A stretch of DNA of 64,000 nucleotides from Holophaga sp. Its GTDB lineage: Bacteria; Acidobacteriota; Holophagae; Holophagales; Holophagaceae. The notes beneath the pieces were generated by a model that searched no databases, had not been told where the DNA came from, and saw nothing but the letters and a program-made list of their open reading frames with translations. A program made the translations under genes and the position numbers. The stretch is from NCBI GenBank assembly GCA_031292735.1, contig JARLGP010000159.1, forward strand, positions 1 through 64,000, written 5' to 3'. This document shows positions 27,182 to 35,283 of the stretch, piece after piece. The number at the start of each line of letters is the position of its first letter. Positions within the stretch are counted from its first letter, which is position 1.

Positions 27182-27631
27182 ATGACGGTGCTCCACGAAT
27201 CTCGGTCCGAAAGGATGGAACGCAAGCCCCTGGGCGGACCCAAGCCGGTCTTCCTGGAGGAGCTGGGCACGGCCCACCTGCTGGGGGCCTGCCGGCAGCT
27301 CCAGGAACAGTGGGGGCTGGAGGCTGAGGTGAGCGCCAACCTGCTGGGAACCTCCCGGTCCACCTGGTTCCGCTGGCTGGACGCCCTGAAGGGCGGCAAG
27401 GAGGTCCAGTGGACCGGCGACCAGCGCACCCGGGCCCTGGCCCTGCTGCGCATCTACGAGGCGGTGGCCGACCTGCATCACGAGGACGAGGACGCCCGCC
27501 AGTGGGTGCACCAGCCGCTGGAGGCTCCGGGCTTTGCCGGGCGCACGCCCCTGGCGGTCATGACCTCGGGATTCGAGGGGCTCCTGCTGGTGCGCGACTA
27601 CCTGGACTTCCTGCACAGCGCCTGGACCTGA
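27182..27631 (+). CDS. Xre/MbcA/ParS-family antitoxin
   Basis: 149 residues. The N-terminal half is a helix-turn-helix region (LEAEVSANLLGTSRSTWFRWLDALKGG). The C-terminal half matches the MbcA/ParS toxin-binding domain (RTRALALLRIYEAVADLHH, then W...PLEAPGFAGRTPLAVMTSGFEGLLLVRDYLD). Such proteins neutralise RES-domain toxins and repress their own operon; the dyad at 27143-27158 is the likely operator. AGAGGAAG precedes ATG. The toxin gene follows after two bases. The module sits immediately after the glycosyltransferase genes, a common place for small mobile modules. Confidence 0.87.
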   Translation: MTVLHESRSERMERKPLGGPKPVFLEELGTAHLLGACRQLQEQWGLEAEVSANLLGTSRSTWFRWLDALKGGKEVQWTGDQRTRALALLRIYEAVADLHHEDEDARQWVHQPLEAPGFAGRTPLAVMTSGFEGLLLVRDYLDFLHSAWT

Positions 27632-27633
27632 CC

Positions 27634-28215
27634 ATGGCCGCGGCCCGCCGGGTGCTGTTCTTCGCCGCCCTGTGCTTCCGGCTGGCCCTGCGGCGCGAGA
27701 CCAGTCCGCTGGAGGCCCTGGGGCTGCCGGGGGTGCAGTCGCGGGAACGGGTGGAAGGGGCCAGTGCCGCCCGGAAGTTTCCCGGGCGGTTCGATTCGCC
27801 CGGATTCCCGGTGCTGTACGTGGCCACCACGGTCGAGACCTGCGCCGCCGAGATCGCCCATCACCTCAAGGCGCACTACCTCGACCTCGCCCACGCCATT
27901 CGGCCCCAGGACTTCGACTACACCCTGCTGGAAGTGCCCATGGCCGGCGCCTTCGACGATCTCCGTTCCCGGCGCGACGCTCCCAAGGGCCTCCAGAGCC
28001 CCGCCTCCGGCGTCTATTCCCTGGCCCGGCTCTATGCCTTCAGGGCCTTCCAGGAGGGCCTGGACGGCCTCATCCACGCCTCGGCCCGGCATCGCGGCGG
28101 CACCTGCGTGGCCCGGTTCCTGGCCGGAGGCCTCGTCCTGGCGACCCGCCCGGTGGGCCGGGTGCGCTTCCACTGGACCGGCAAGAAACTGCTCCAGGCC
28201 GCCGCCCGGGTTTGA
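27634..28215 (+). CDS. RES-domain toxin (NAD+-degrading)
   Basis: 193 residues. The RES fold is recognisable by FRLALRRE near the start, GRFDSPGFPVLYVATTVETCAAEIAHHL (conserved Tyr and Glu) and the late Ser block GLIHASARHRGGTCVARF. Characterised RES toxins such as MbcT and Res degrade NAD+ by phosphorolysis or hydrolysis. ATG at 27634 comes two bases after the antitoxin stop; the open frame extends upstream inside the antitoxin gene but without homology. All expected polar positions appear present, so the toxin is probably active. Confidence 0.85.
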   Translation: MAAARRVLFFAALCFRLALRRETSPLEALGLPGVQSRERVEGASAARKFPGRFDSPGFPVLYVATTVETCAAEIAHHLKAHYLDLAHAIRPQDFDYTLLEVPMAGAFDDLRSRRDAPKGLQSPASGVYSLARLYAFRAFQEGLDGLIHASARHRGGTCVARFLAGGLVLATRPVGRVRFHWTGKKLLQAAARV

Positions 28216-28258
28216 TGGCGAGGCGTTCCAGGGTCATGCTGGAAAGTCAGGGGATGGT

Positions 28259-28639
28259 ATGAGTCTGGTCACGATCGAACAGAAATTGCAGCAGCTGGAA
28301 ACCTTGGGCGGAGCGGCCGAGCTGGAGGCGGTGGAACTGCTGCTGGCCGAGCGGATCCGTCAGGTGGACGGAGAGGGCTGGACCCCGGCCCATGACGACG
28401 TCGAACGCCGGGAGGGCCAACTGGCCGCCGCCGGGGCCAGCTACGCCCTGGCGGTGGCCCAGAAGGCGGTGGTGCACGCCCGCACCGGCCGCCTGGACGT
28501 GCGGCCCAGCGCCCCCCACGCCCGCTGGCCGTTCAGCCCCCTGGCCTGGAAGCCCACCGGCATGCGCCGGATGACGGTCAAGGGCGGGGCCCTGGTGCTG
28601 GCGGAACTGGCGCGTCAGGTGCGGGCCGGGCTGGAGTGA
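28259..28639 (+). CDS. Small phage-type protein of unknown function
   Basis: 126 residues. The pattern LLLAERIRQVDGEGWTPAHDD, followed by GQLAAAGASYALA and a closing WPFSPLAWKPTGMRRMTVKGGALVLAELARQ, is a conserved family often found in prophages and plasmids, typically with RQxEGWTxEHDD and WKPxxxRRxLVxAGAL. No enzymatic role is known to me. It lies 43 bases behind the RES toxin in the same direction and is likely cargo of the same small acquired segment, or a third component of the module. It converges on pgm, with only three bases between the stop codons. Confidence 0.7.
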   Translation: MSLVTIEQKLQQLETLGGAAELEAVELLLAERIRQVDGEGWTPAHDDVERREGQLAAAGASYALAVAQKAVVHARTGRLDVRPSAPHARWPFSPLAWKPTGMRRMTVKGGALVLAELARQVRAGLE

Positions 28640-28642
28640 ACC

Positions 28643-30286
28643 CTACATCCCGGCCGCGCTGAACGCCGCCGTCACCATGGCCTGGGCCTCGCGCTTGATG
28701 GCGTCCAGGTGGGCCTGGTCCTTGAAGCTCTCCGCGTAGATCTTGTAGACATCCTCGGTGCCGGAAGGCCGGGCGGCGAACCAGCCGTGCTCGGTGATCA
28801 CCTTCAGCCCGCCGATGGCGGCGCCGTTGCCGGGCGCCCGGGTGAGCTTGGCCAGGATCGGCTCGCCGGCCAGGGTGGCGGCGGTGACCTGCTCCGGGCT
28901 CAGCCGGGCCAGCACCTGGCGCTGGGCGGCGTCGGCCGGGGCGTCGGTGCGATCGTAGAGCGGCGCGCCGAACCGCTCGGTGAGCTCCCGGTAGTGCACG
29001 CCCGGGTCCTTGCCGGTGCGGGCGGTGATCTCCGCGGCCAGCAGGGCGAGAATGATGCCGTCCTTGTCGGTGGTCCACACGGTGCCGTCCTGGCGCAGGA
29101 AGGAGGCCCCGGCGCTCTCCTCGCCGCCGAACCCGAGCGAGCCGTCCAGCAGCCCCGGCACGAACCACTTGAAGCCCACCGGCACTTCCGCCACCCGCCG
29201 GCCCAGGGCCGCGCCCACCCGGTCGATCATGGAACTGCTCACCAGGGTCTTGCCGATGGCGGCGTCGGCCCGCCAGACGCGGGTCTGGAACAGATACTGG
29301 ATGGCCACCGCCAGGTAGTGGTTGGGGTTCATCAGGCCGGTGCTGGGGCAGACGATGCCGTGCCGGTCGAAGTCGGGATCGTTGCCGAAGGCGATGTCGT
29401 AGCTGTCCTTGAGCGCCACCAGTCCGGCCATGGCCTGGGGCGAGGAGCAGTCCATGCGGATCTTGCCGTCCCGGTCCACGCACATGAAGCCGAAGGTCGG
29501 GTCGAAGCTGCCGTTGCGCAGCTCCAGGTTGAGCCCGTAGCGGTGCGCGATGGGCTCCCAGTAGCCCAGCCCGGAGCCGCCCAGGGCGTCGGCGCCCAGC
29601 CGCAGGCCGGCGCCGCGGATGGCTTCCAGGTCCACCACGTGGCTCAGGTCCTCCACGTAGGGGGTGAGGAAATCGTGCGGGTGCACGTTCTCGGCTTTCT
29701 GCGCGCGGGGGTAGGGGATCCGCGCCACCCCGCGGTTGCCCTCCCGGAGCAGGGCGTTGGCCTGGTCCGCCACCCAGCTGGTGATGTCCACGTCGGCCGG
29801 GCCGCCGTTGGGCGGGTTGTACTTGATGCCGCCGTTGTCGGGCGGGTTGTGCGACGGGGTGATGACGATGCCGTCGGCCAGGCCCTCGCTGCGCCCGCGG
29901 TTCCAGGCCAGGATGGCGTGGGACACGGCCGGGGTGGGGGTGAAGACGCCTTCCCGGGCCACCATGGTCTCCACCCCGTTGGCGGCGAGCACTTCCAGCG
30001 CGGTGATCTGGGCCGGCTCGGAGAGGGCGTGGGTGTCCTTGCCCAGGTACAGCGGTCCGCTGATTCCGGCCCGTTTCCGGTACCGGCAGATGGCCTGCAC
30101 CACGGCCAGGATGTGGTCCTCGTTGAAGGTGCCGTCCAGCGACCGGCCCCGGTGGCCGGAGGTGCCGAAGCTCACCAGGCACCGGGGTTCGGCCGGATTG
30201 GGCTTGACCGTGTAGTAGGCGCTCACCACGGCCGGGATATCGGCCAGGATCGACTTCGGGGCGGGCTGTCCGGCAAGGGGGTGCAT
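28643..30286 (-). CDS. pgm: Phosphoglucomutase (alpha-D-glucose-specific)
   Basis: Interconverts glucose 6-phosphate and glucose 1-phosphate, the precursor for the rfbF and ugd pathways in this window. The 547-residue length fits E. coli Pgm. Visible blocks: FGTSGHRG, the phosphoserine loop [17 protein letters not shown], the metal loop DPDFDRHG, the sugar-binding GGEESAG, and the phosphate-binding RPSGTED near the end. ATG at 30286 has a strong GGGAGGA eight bases upstream; longer upstream reading runs antisense-free but into the next gene and was discarded. It lies 26 bases behind the sigma-54 activator gene, possibly co-transcribed. Confidence 0.96.
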   Translation of the reverse strand: MHPLAGQPAPKSILADIPAVVSAYYTVKPNPAEPRCLVSFGTSGHRGRSLDGTFNEDHILAVVQAICRYRKRAGISGPLYLGKDTHALSEPAQITALEVLAANGVETMVAREGVFTPTPAVSHAILAWNRGRSEGLADGIVITPSHNPPDNGGIKYNPPNGGPADVDITSWVADQANALLREGNRGVARIPYPRAQKAENVHPHDFLTPYVEDLSHVVDLEAIRGAGLRLGADALGGSGLGYWEPIAHRYGLNLELRNGSFDPTFGFMCVDRDGKIRMDCSSPQAMAGLVALKDSYDIAFGNDPDFDRHGIVCPSTGLMNPNHYLAVAIQYLFQTRVWRADAAIGKTLVSSSMIDRVGAALGRRVAEVPVGFKWFVPGLLDGSLGFGGEESAGASFLRQDGTVWTTDKDGIILALLAAEITARTGKDPGVHYRELTERFGAPLYDRTDAPADAAQRQVLARLSPEQVTAATLAGEPILAKLTRAPGNGAAIGGLKVITEHGWFAARPSGTEDVYKIYAESFKDQAHLDAIKREAQAMVTAAFSAAGM

Positions 30287-30311
30287 GGCGATCCTCCCAG
30301 GTGCGTTCGTT

Positions 30312-31274
30312 TCAGCGATCATACCCACTGTGGGCGCGTTCCAGGGCCAGATCCAGCCCCAGCCTGCGGGCGGCGGCATACAGGGCGGGCCGGGCCAGGC
30401 CCAGCACCCGGGCCGCCTCCGCCACCTGGAACCGGTGCCGGCGCAGGGTCTCCAGCAGCAGCCGGCGCTGGAACTCCCGGGTGGCCTCCACCCAGGTGCG
30501 CGGGGTTCCGGGCCGCGCCGCCAGTTCCGGGAAGTGCCCGGCTTCCAGGGGGCCCTGGGCGCAGCGGAGCAGGGCCCGTTCCAGGGCGTGGAGCAGCTCC
30601 CGCACGTTGCCGGGCCAGGCCAGGCGCGCCAGGGCCTCGGGCAGCCCGGCCTGGAGCTCCGGGGCCGGGCGCCCGGTTTCCCGGGCCACCTGGGCCACCA
30701 GGCGCGGGACCAGGTAGGGGAACTCGTGGCGCCGCTCGCTGAGGGCGGGCAGGGTGAGCACGGACCCCTGCAGCCGGTAGAGCAGGTCCTGGCGGAACGC
30801 CCCGCAGGCGGCCAGGGCGTCCAGGGACCGGTGGCTGGCCGCCAGGAAACGCACATCCACCCGCTGGCTGCGCTCGGCCCCCACCCGCCGCACTTCCCGC
30901 TCCTGCAGCACCCGGAGCAGCAGCGCCTGCAGCCGCGGGGACAGGTCGGCCACCTCGTCCAGGAACAGGGTGCCGCCCTCGGCGCATTCCACCGCCCCCT
31001 TCCGGTCCCGCAGCGCGCCGGTGTAGGCGCCCTTCACGTGGCCGAACAGTTCCGATTCCAGCAGGGACTCGGCGAACGCGGAGCAGTTCACCGGCACCAG
31101 CGGGCCCGCGCGCCCGGACAGGCGGTGCAGCTCCCGGGCCGCCAGCTCCTTGCCGCTGCCCGAGGGGCCGCACAGCAGGACGCAGAGCCGGGATCCGGCC
31201 ACCCGGGCCAGTTCCCGGAGGGTCGAAGCCATGGGTTCGCTTCCGTCGGTGAGGAGGGGCTGGGGCGGAATCAC
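30312..31274 (-). CDS. Sigma-54-dependent activator without sensory domain
   Basis: 320 residues. The AAA+ domain starts almost at once: Walker A GPSGSGKE, the sigma-54 contact loop [15 protein letters not shown] (GAFTGA with Tyr), Walker [10 protein letters not shown], and the arginine-finger region [10 protein letters not shown] Fis-type HTH closes the protein ([25 protein letters not shown]). No receiver, GAF or PAS domain precedes the AAA+ core, so activity must be controlled by a partner protein or expression, as for PspF. The GTG start at 31274 keeps the short block normally found before Walker A; ATG at 31232 is an alternative. The target promoters are unknown. Confidence 0.88.
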   Translation of the reverse strand: MIPPQPLLTDGSEPMASTLRELARVAGSRLCVLLCGPSGSGKELAARELHRLSGRAGPLVPVNCSAFAESLLESELFGHVKGAYTGALRDRKGAVECAEGGTLFLDEVADLSPRLQALLLRVLQEREVRRVGAERSQRVDVRFLAASHRSLDALAACGAFRQDLLYRLQGSVLTLPALSERRHEFPYLVPRLVAQVARETGRPAPELQAGLPEALARLAWPGNVRELLHALERALLRCAQGPLEAGHFPELAARPGTPRTWVEATREFQRRLLLETLRRHRFQVAEAARVLGLARPALYAAARRLGLDLALERAHSGYDR

Positions 31275-31317
31275 CCACCCACGGTGCCCGCACTGCGCCC
31301 GGGCTTCAAGGACTGTT

Positions 31318-31710
31318 TTAGCGGGCGTCCATGTACGGCCGGCTCACCACTTTCTTGGTGGCGACGACCAGGGGGTAGGTTCCGTACAGGTCCACGGTCC
31401 GGGCGTAGTCGAGGGTGATGGTGCACAGGCCGTTGCTCCTGGAGCCGGTGGTGGAGATGGTGATGGCGCCGTCGGCCAGGGCTTCGGGGATGCCCAGGTC
31501 GCTGGCCTTGGCGCGCATCTTGGCGGTGAGCTCCGGCAGCGGGTAGAGCCCGGCTTCGCCGGCCACGTCGTTGGCGTACTCCTGCAGGTTGCTGTTGGCG
31601 TAGTAGACCGGCACCACCTTCAGGCCCAGGGCCAGGGCGGCCAGGAACACCAACAGGGTGAGGATGCAGCCGATCTTGCCTTCGCCGCGCTGGCTGGAAT
31701 GGGAGGACAT
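31318..31710 (-). CDS. Small single-pass membrane protein (DUF4845-like)
   Basis: 130 residues with one N-terminal transmembrane helix at about 14-34 (IGCILTLLVFLAALALGL) followed by KVVPVYYANSNLQEYANDVA and a periplasmic alpha/beta domain. The KxxPxYYxNxxL pattern after the helix resembles DUF4845-type proteins of unknown function found in many Gram-negative bacteria. It lies 20 bases behind the PEGA protein gene on the same strand, so the two are probably co-transcribed. No catalytic motif is seen. Confidence 0.65.
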   Translation of the reverse strand: MSSHSSQRGEGKIGCILTLLVFLAALALGLKVVPVYYANSNLQEYANDVAGEAGLYPLPELTAKMRAKASDLGIPEALADGAITISTTGSRSNGLCTITLDYARTVDLYGTYPLVVATKKVVSRPYMDAR

Positions 31711-31730
31711 GGGGGGACCCTTTCGCTAAT

Positions 31731-33788
31731 TCAAGGCTTGAGATCTTCCAGCGCCTGGCGGGCCAGGGGCGCCAGGAGCGGGCCGTCCGGGCCGAACAGG
31801 GTGGCCTGAGGATACTTCAAAGCCTGGTTGAAGGACTGGAGTGTTTCCGAAAGGTAGACGTTGCCCATGTGCAGCAGGCAGACCCCGGTGTAGTAGTCCA
31901 GGGTGCCCTGGCTCACCCCCTGCACCCCGGTCATGCGGGCATCGCGCAGGATCTCCAGGGCCTTGTCGTATTCCTTGAAGTGGATCAGGGCCAGGCCCTG
32001 CTGGAGCCGGAGCAGGCCGGCCTGGTCGCCGGTGGCGCCCAGGTAGCGCAGGCGCAGGTCGGAAAGGACGAAGGGGTAACAGAGCTCGGCGGCGTTCACC
32101 GGCAGTTCCAGGGCCTGCTGGGTGACGTTCAGGGTGACCGGGGCCTCGCCCTGGGCCATCGTCACCTTGCCGCCCCTGGCCGCCAGCAGGGCCTTGCGCA
32201 CGTCGGCCACGGCGGCCACCGGCTTGCCGTCCACCTGGAGGATGGCCTTGCCGGTCTTGATCCCGGACTTGAGGGCGTCGCTGTCGGCCTGCAGCACCCA
32301 GGGCCCCTCAGCGCCCGGGGCGCCCAGGTCCAACAGGGTGAGCCCGGCCCAGGGCTCGGCCAGGGCGAGCGGGGCCTCGATCCGCGCCACCAGCTGGCCC
32401 AGCGGATCGCTTTCCAGGGGCTTGACCACCACCTGCTCCTGTTCGCCGGTGAGGGTGGCGAGCAGCAGTTCCACCTGGTGGATGGGATGGCCGGCCACCG
32501 GCCTGGCCCGGAGCACCAGTTCGGTCTCGTGGGAGGCCTGGAGCCGGGCCAGGCAGGCCTGGGGCGTCTCGCCCTTGGCGGCGGTGAGGAAGGCCACCTG
32601 GCCCAGCCGGGAGCCCAGGCCGGCCAGGAGGGTGGTGATCCGCTCCCGGCCGGCGAAATCGTCCTCCCCCTCGAAGCCGAGGTAGGTGAGCCGGGGGGTG
32701 GGCCGTGCCGTCAGGGTCGTGGACTTGCCCTCGGGCAGTTCCACCCGCTGGGCGAAGGTGCCCTGGGGGTAGCGCACCTGCAGGTCGCAGGCCTGGGCGC
32801 AGACCTCCAGGTCCTTCACCGGGACCGGGCCGTAGCTCTTGCCGGACAGGAACAGTTCGCCGCCGGGGGCGGCGCTCTGCACGCTCAGCAGGCTGCGCGA
32901 GGGCAGCAGGCGCACCGGCTCCAGGTCGTGGTCGGCGAACGGGGTGGTGAACGCTTCGCCGATCTCCAGGATCTTGGACTGGTAGCAGGGCAGCCGCAGT
33001 TCCAGCCGGTGCTTGCCGGCCGCCATCCCGGCCAGGCGGAAGCCGGCCGAGAGCTGGTCCGGGCGCACCCCCAGCTTTTCGGCGTAGGGGGCCAGGTCCG
33101 GCGGCGCCTGGCCCTGGGTGGCGCCCTGGCTCTTGCCGTCCAGCAGCACCTCCGCTCCGGGCGGGGTGGTGAACAGGGTGATCACCGAGGAGGTGCGCAC
33201 CAGCTTCAGCTCCAGCCCCTTGGTCTCCTTGAGGGCCAGGTCCAGGCGCTGCTCGGCGGGCGCGTAGCCGGGCTTGGCGTAGCTGACGGTGTGGGAGCCC
33301 GGCGGCAGGTAGCGGGCGCCGGGGCCGGCCGACCTGGGCCTGCCGTCCAGGCTGAGGGTGCCGCCTGCGGGCTCCAGGGTGAGCTGCAGCCGGCCGAACT
33401 TGCCGGCCCGCAGGGTGTCGAAGGCATTCTGCAGGCGGGTGTTGGTGATGTTGCGGTCGATCTCGAAATCGGAGTTGAGTGCCAGGGCCGCATCCAGGTA
33501 GCGGGGCGCCCGCTCGCGCCGGGAGGGGATCCGGTCGTCCAGGATGGCCATCCAGTTGTAGGTTTCGCAGAGCACCTGGGTCCAGGCGGGATCCAACCTG
33601 GCGGCGCCCGGCTCCAGGGCGGCGAGGATGGCGCCGAACTTGGCGGAGGCGGTCTCCCGGTCCCCCTGGGTGGCCCAGGCCGCCTTGGCCTGCAGGAAGG
33701 TGTCCTTGAGGGCCGAATCCTGGGCGCCCAGGGGGCCGAAGGCCGCGAGGACGGTGAACAGCAGGGGGAGGAGCAGGGGTCTGGGCAT
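31731..33788 (-). CDS. Secreted PEGA-repeat protein with PDZ-like and TPR-like regions
   Basis: 685 residues with a signal peptide (MPRPLLLPLLFTVLAAFGPLGAQ). Around 135-210 and 200-290 lie PEGA-type repeats (LEPAGGTLSLDGRPRSAGPG, TTPPGAEVLLDGKSQG), and a third weaker copy at about 300-340. A stretch at about 490-560 (WVLQADSDALKSGIKTGKAI, VDGKPVAAVADVRKALLA) looks like a PDZ peptide-binding domain. The C-terminal 110 residues are helical with TPR character (GLALIHFKEYDKALEILRDA). It should be a periplasmic scaffold. It is separated by two bases from the TPR/propeller protein upstream. Confidence 0.72.
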   Translation of the reverse strand: MPRPLLLPLLFTVLAAFGPLGAQDSALKDTFLQAKAAWATQGDRETASAKFGAILAALEPGAARLDPAWTQVLCETYNWMAILDDRIPSRRERAPRYLDAALALNSDFEIDRNITNTRLQNAFDTLRAGKFGRLQLTLEPAGGTLSLDGRPRSAGPGARYLPPGSHTVSYAKPGYAPAEQRLDLALKETKGLELKLVRTSSVITLFTTPPGAEVLLDGKSQGATQGQAPPDLAPYAEKLGVRPDQLSAGFRLAGMAAGKHRLELRLPCYQSKILEIGEAFTTPFADHDLEPVRLLPSRSLLSVQSAAPGGELFLSGKSYGPVPVKDLEVCAQACDLQVRYPQGTFAQRVELPEGKSTTLTARPTPRLTYLGFEGEDDFAGRERITTLLAGLGSRLGQVAFLTAAKGETPQACLARLQASHETELVLRARPVAGHPIHQVELLLATLTGEQEQVVVKPLESDPLGQLVARIEAPLALAEPWAGLTLLDLGAPGAEGPWVLQADSDALKSGIKTGKAILQVDGKPVAAVADVRKALLAARGGKVTMAQGEAPVTLNVTQQALELPVNAAELCYPFVLSDLRLRYLGATGDQAGLLRLQQGLALIHFKEYDKALEILRDARMTGVQGVSQGTLDYYTGVCLLHMGNVYLSETLQSFNQALKYPQATLFGPDGPLLAPLARQALEDLKP

Positions 33789-33790
33789 GG

Positions 33791-35245
33791 TTAATCGAGC
33801 CGGATCAGCAGGTCATTGGAACGGTCGGCCAGGATGAGGGACCCTTGCCGGTCCATGGCGATGGCCCGGAACTTCCCGGCCAGCCCCAGGGCCTTGTACG
33901 AGGCCGAGCGCAGCAGGGCGCCGTCCGGGCCCCACACCGCCACCCCCTCGAAATCGCCGTCCACCAGGGCGGCCACGTGTCCAACGGGATCGGAGGCGAG
34001 CGCCACCACGTACTTGAACGGCGCCGGCAGGCCCTTGCCGTAGGGCACGGTGATCCGGGTCCCCCCTTCGGGATCCAGGAACAGCAGCGACCGGCTGCTG
34101 TCCGACGCGGCCGCCACGCCGCCGGTGGGCAGCGCGGCCAGGGCCACGGCGCCCACCGGGATCGACCGGGGCGGCCCCTCGGGCGGGAACACCTGGATGG
34201 CGGGCAGCTTGCTGTCGCAGACCCAGAGGTTGCCCCAGCCGTCCCGGGCGGCGCCGCTGGGCGAGGGGAAGCCGGCGGCCCCCGGGGCGGGGGCGGCATC
34301 CTTCACCACGCCCATGCGGGTGACCAGCCACACCTGGCCGGGACCGGCGGCCACCATGGCCCTGGCGTTCTTGGCGGGCGGTCCGGCCGGGGTGAGCTGG
34401 CCGTTCTGCAGCAGGAAGGCCTGGTCCTGGTCATCCTGGTAGATGAACAGTTCGCCGCCCGGGCCGGTGGCCAGCAGGGTCGGGGTCTTGAGCCACTTCA
34501 CCCGGCCGTCGGGCCAGGGGCCCAGGGAACGCAGCGCCGGTTTCTGCAGCCGCTGCTTGACCCGCACCTGGATCCGCCAGGCGGCCTCCCGGCTCTGGGG
34601 CGATTCCGGGAACCGGTTGCGCAGGGCCTGCAGCATCCGCAGGCAGCCGGGGGTGTCGCCCATGAGGTCCAGGGTCTCGGCCGCCGCCAGCTGGGCTTCC
34701 CGGGCAACGGGGGTGGCGGGATCCAGCCGGACGGCCTCCAGGTGGCTCTGCAGGGCGCGGCCCCACTGCCCCAGCAGGTGGTAGCTGCGGCCCAGCTCGA
34801 ACCGCGCCTGCTGCACGCAGGGATGGTCGGGAAACAGGTCCACCACCCGGTTGAATTCGGCCTGGGCCTCCTTGATGTCCGTGGGGCCGTGGCTGCGGGC
34901 CGCCAGCAGCTGGCCGCGCAGCAGCATGGCCTCGGCGGCCCACGGGGTCTTGAGGTGCTCGTTCTTGATCCGCTCCAGCAGGGGCAGGGCCTCCTGCGGC
35001 TGCTGGTCCACGTCCACCTTGTGCCGGGCCAGGTCCAGCAGCGCCTGGGCGGCGAACGGCGACCGGGGCGCCTGCTGGATGAGCTGGTTCCAGGTCTCCA
35101 GGGCCTCGGGGTAGGCGTGGGCGGCATAGGCCCGCTCGCCGGAACGGAACAGCCGTTCGGGCAGGTCCGCGTCCTGGGCGACCAGGGCTGGCACCAGGGC
35201 CAGGACCAGCGGGAAACAGCGCATCCCAGGAGCAAACGACGGCAT
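33791..35245 (-). CDS. Secreted TPR plus beta-propeller protein
   Basis: 484 residues. A signal peptide is visible from the second Met (MRCFPLVLALVPALVAQD); the first ATG at 35245 is kept because a GAGG lies eight bases before it. Residues about 30-235 are TPR-like helical repeats (RAYAAHAYPEALETWNQLIQ, ARFELGRSYHLLGQWGRALQ). Residues about 245-484 form repeated strands with NHL-propeller character (GPGGELFIYQDDQDQAF, RDGWGNLWVCDSKLPAIQVF, DRQGSLILADRSNDLLIRLD). It is probably a periplasmic protein-interaction platform acting with the downstream PEGA protein. No enzyme motif is seen. Confidence 0.72.
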   Translation of the reverse strand: MPSFAPGMRCFPLVLALVPALVAQDADLPERLFRSGERAYAAHAYPEALETWNQLIQQAPRSPFAAQALLDLARHKVDVDQQPQEALPLLERIKNEHLKTPWAAEAMLLRGQLLAARSHGPTDIKEAQAEFNRVVDLFPDHPCVQQARFELGRSYHLLGQWGRALQSHLEAVRLDPATPVAREAQLAAAETLDLMGDTPGCLRMLQALRNRFPESPQSREAAWRIQVRVKQRLQKPALRSLGPWPDGRVKWLKTPTLLATGPGGELFIYQDDQDQAFLLQNGQLTPAGPPAKNARAMVAAGPGQVWLVTRMGVVKDAAPAPGAAGFPSPSGAARDGWGNLWVCDSKLPAIQVFPPEGPPRSIPVGAVALAALPTGGVAAASDSSRSLLFLDPEGGTRITVPYGKGLPAPFKYVVALASDPVGHVAALVDGDFEGVAVWGPDGALLRSASYKALGLAGKFRAIAMDRQGSLILADRSNDLLIRLD

Positions 35246-35283
35246 GGGGGCCTCGGTGGGTGTGAAATATCAGTGTAGAGTAA

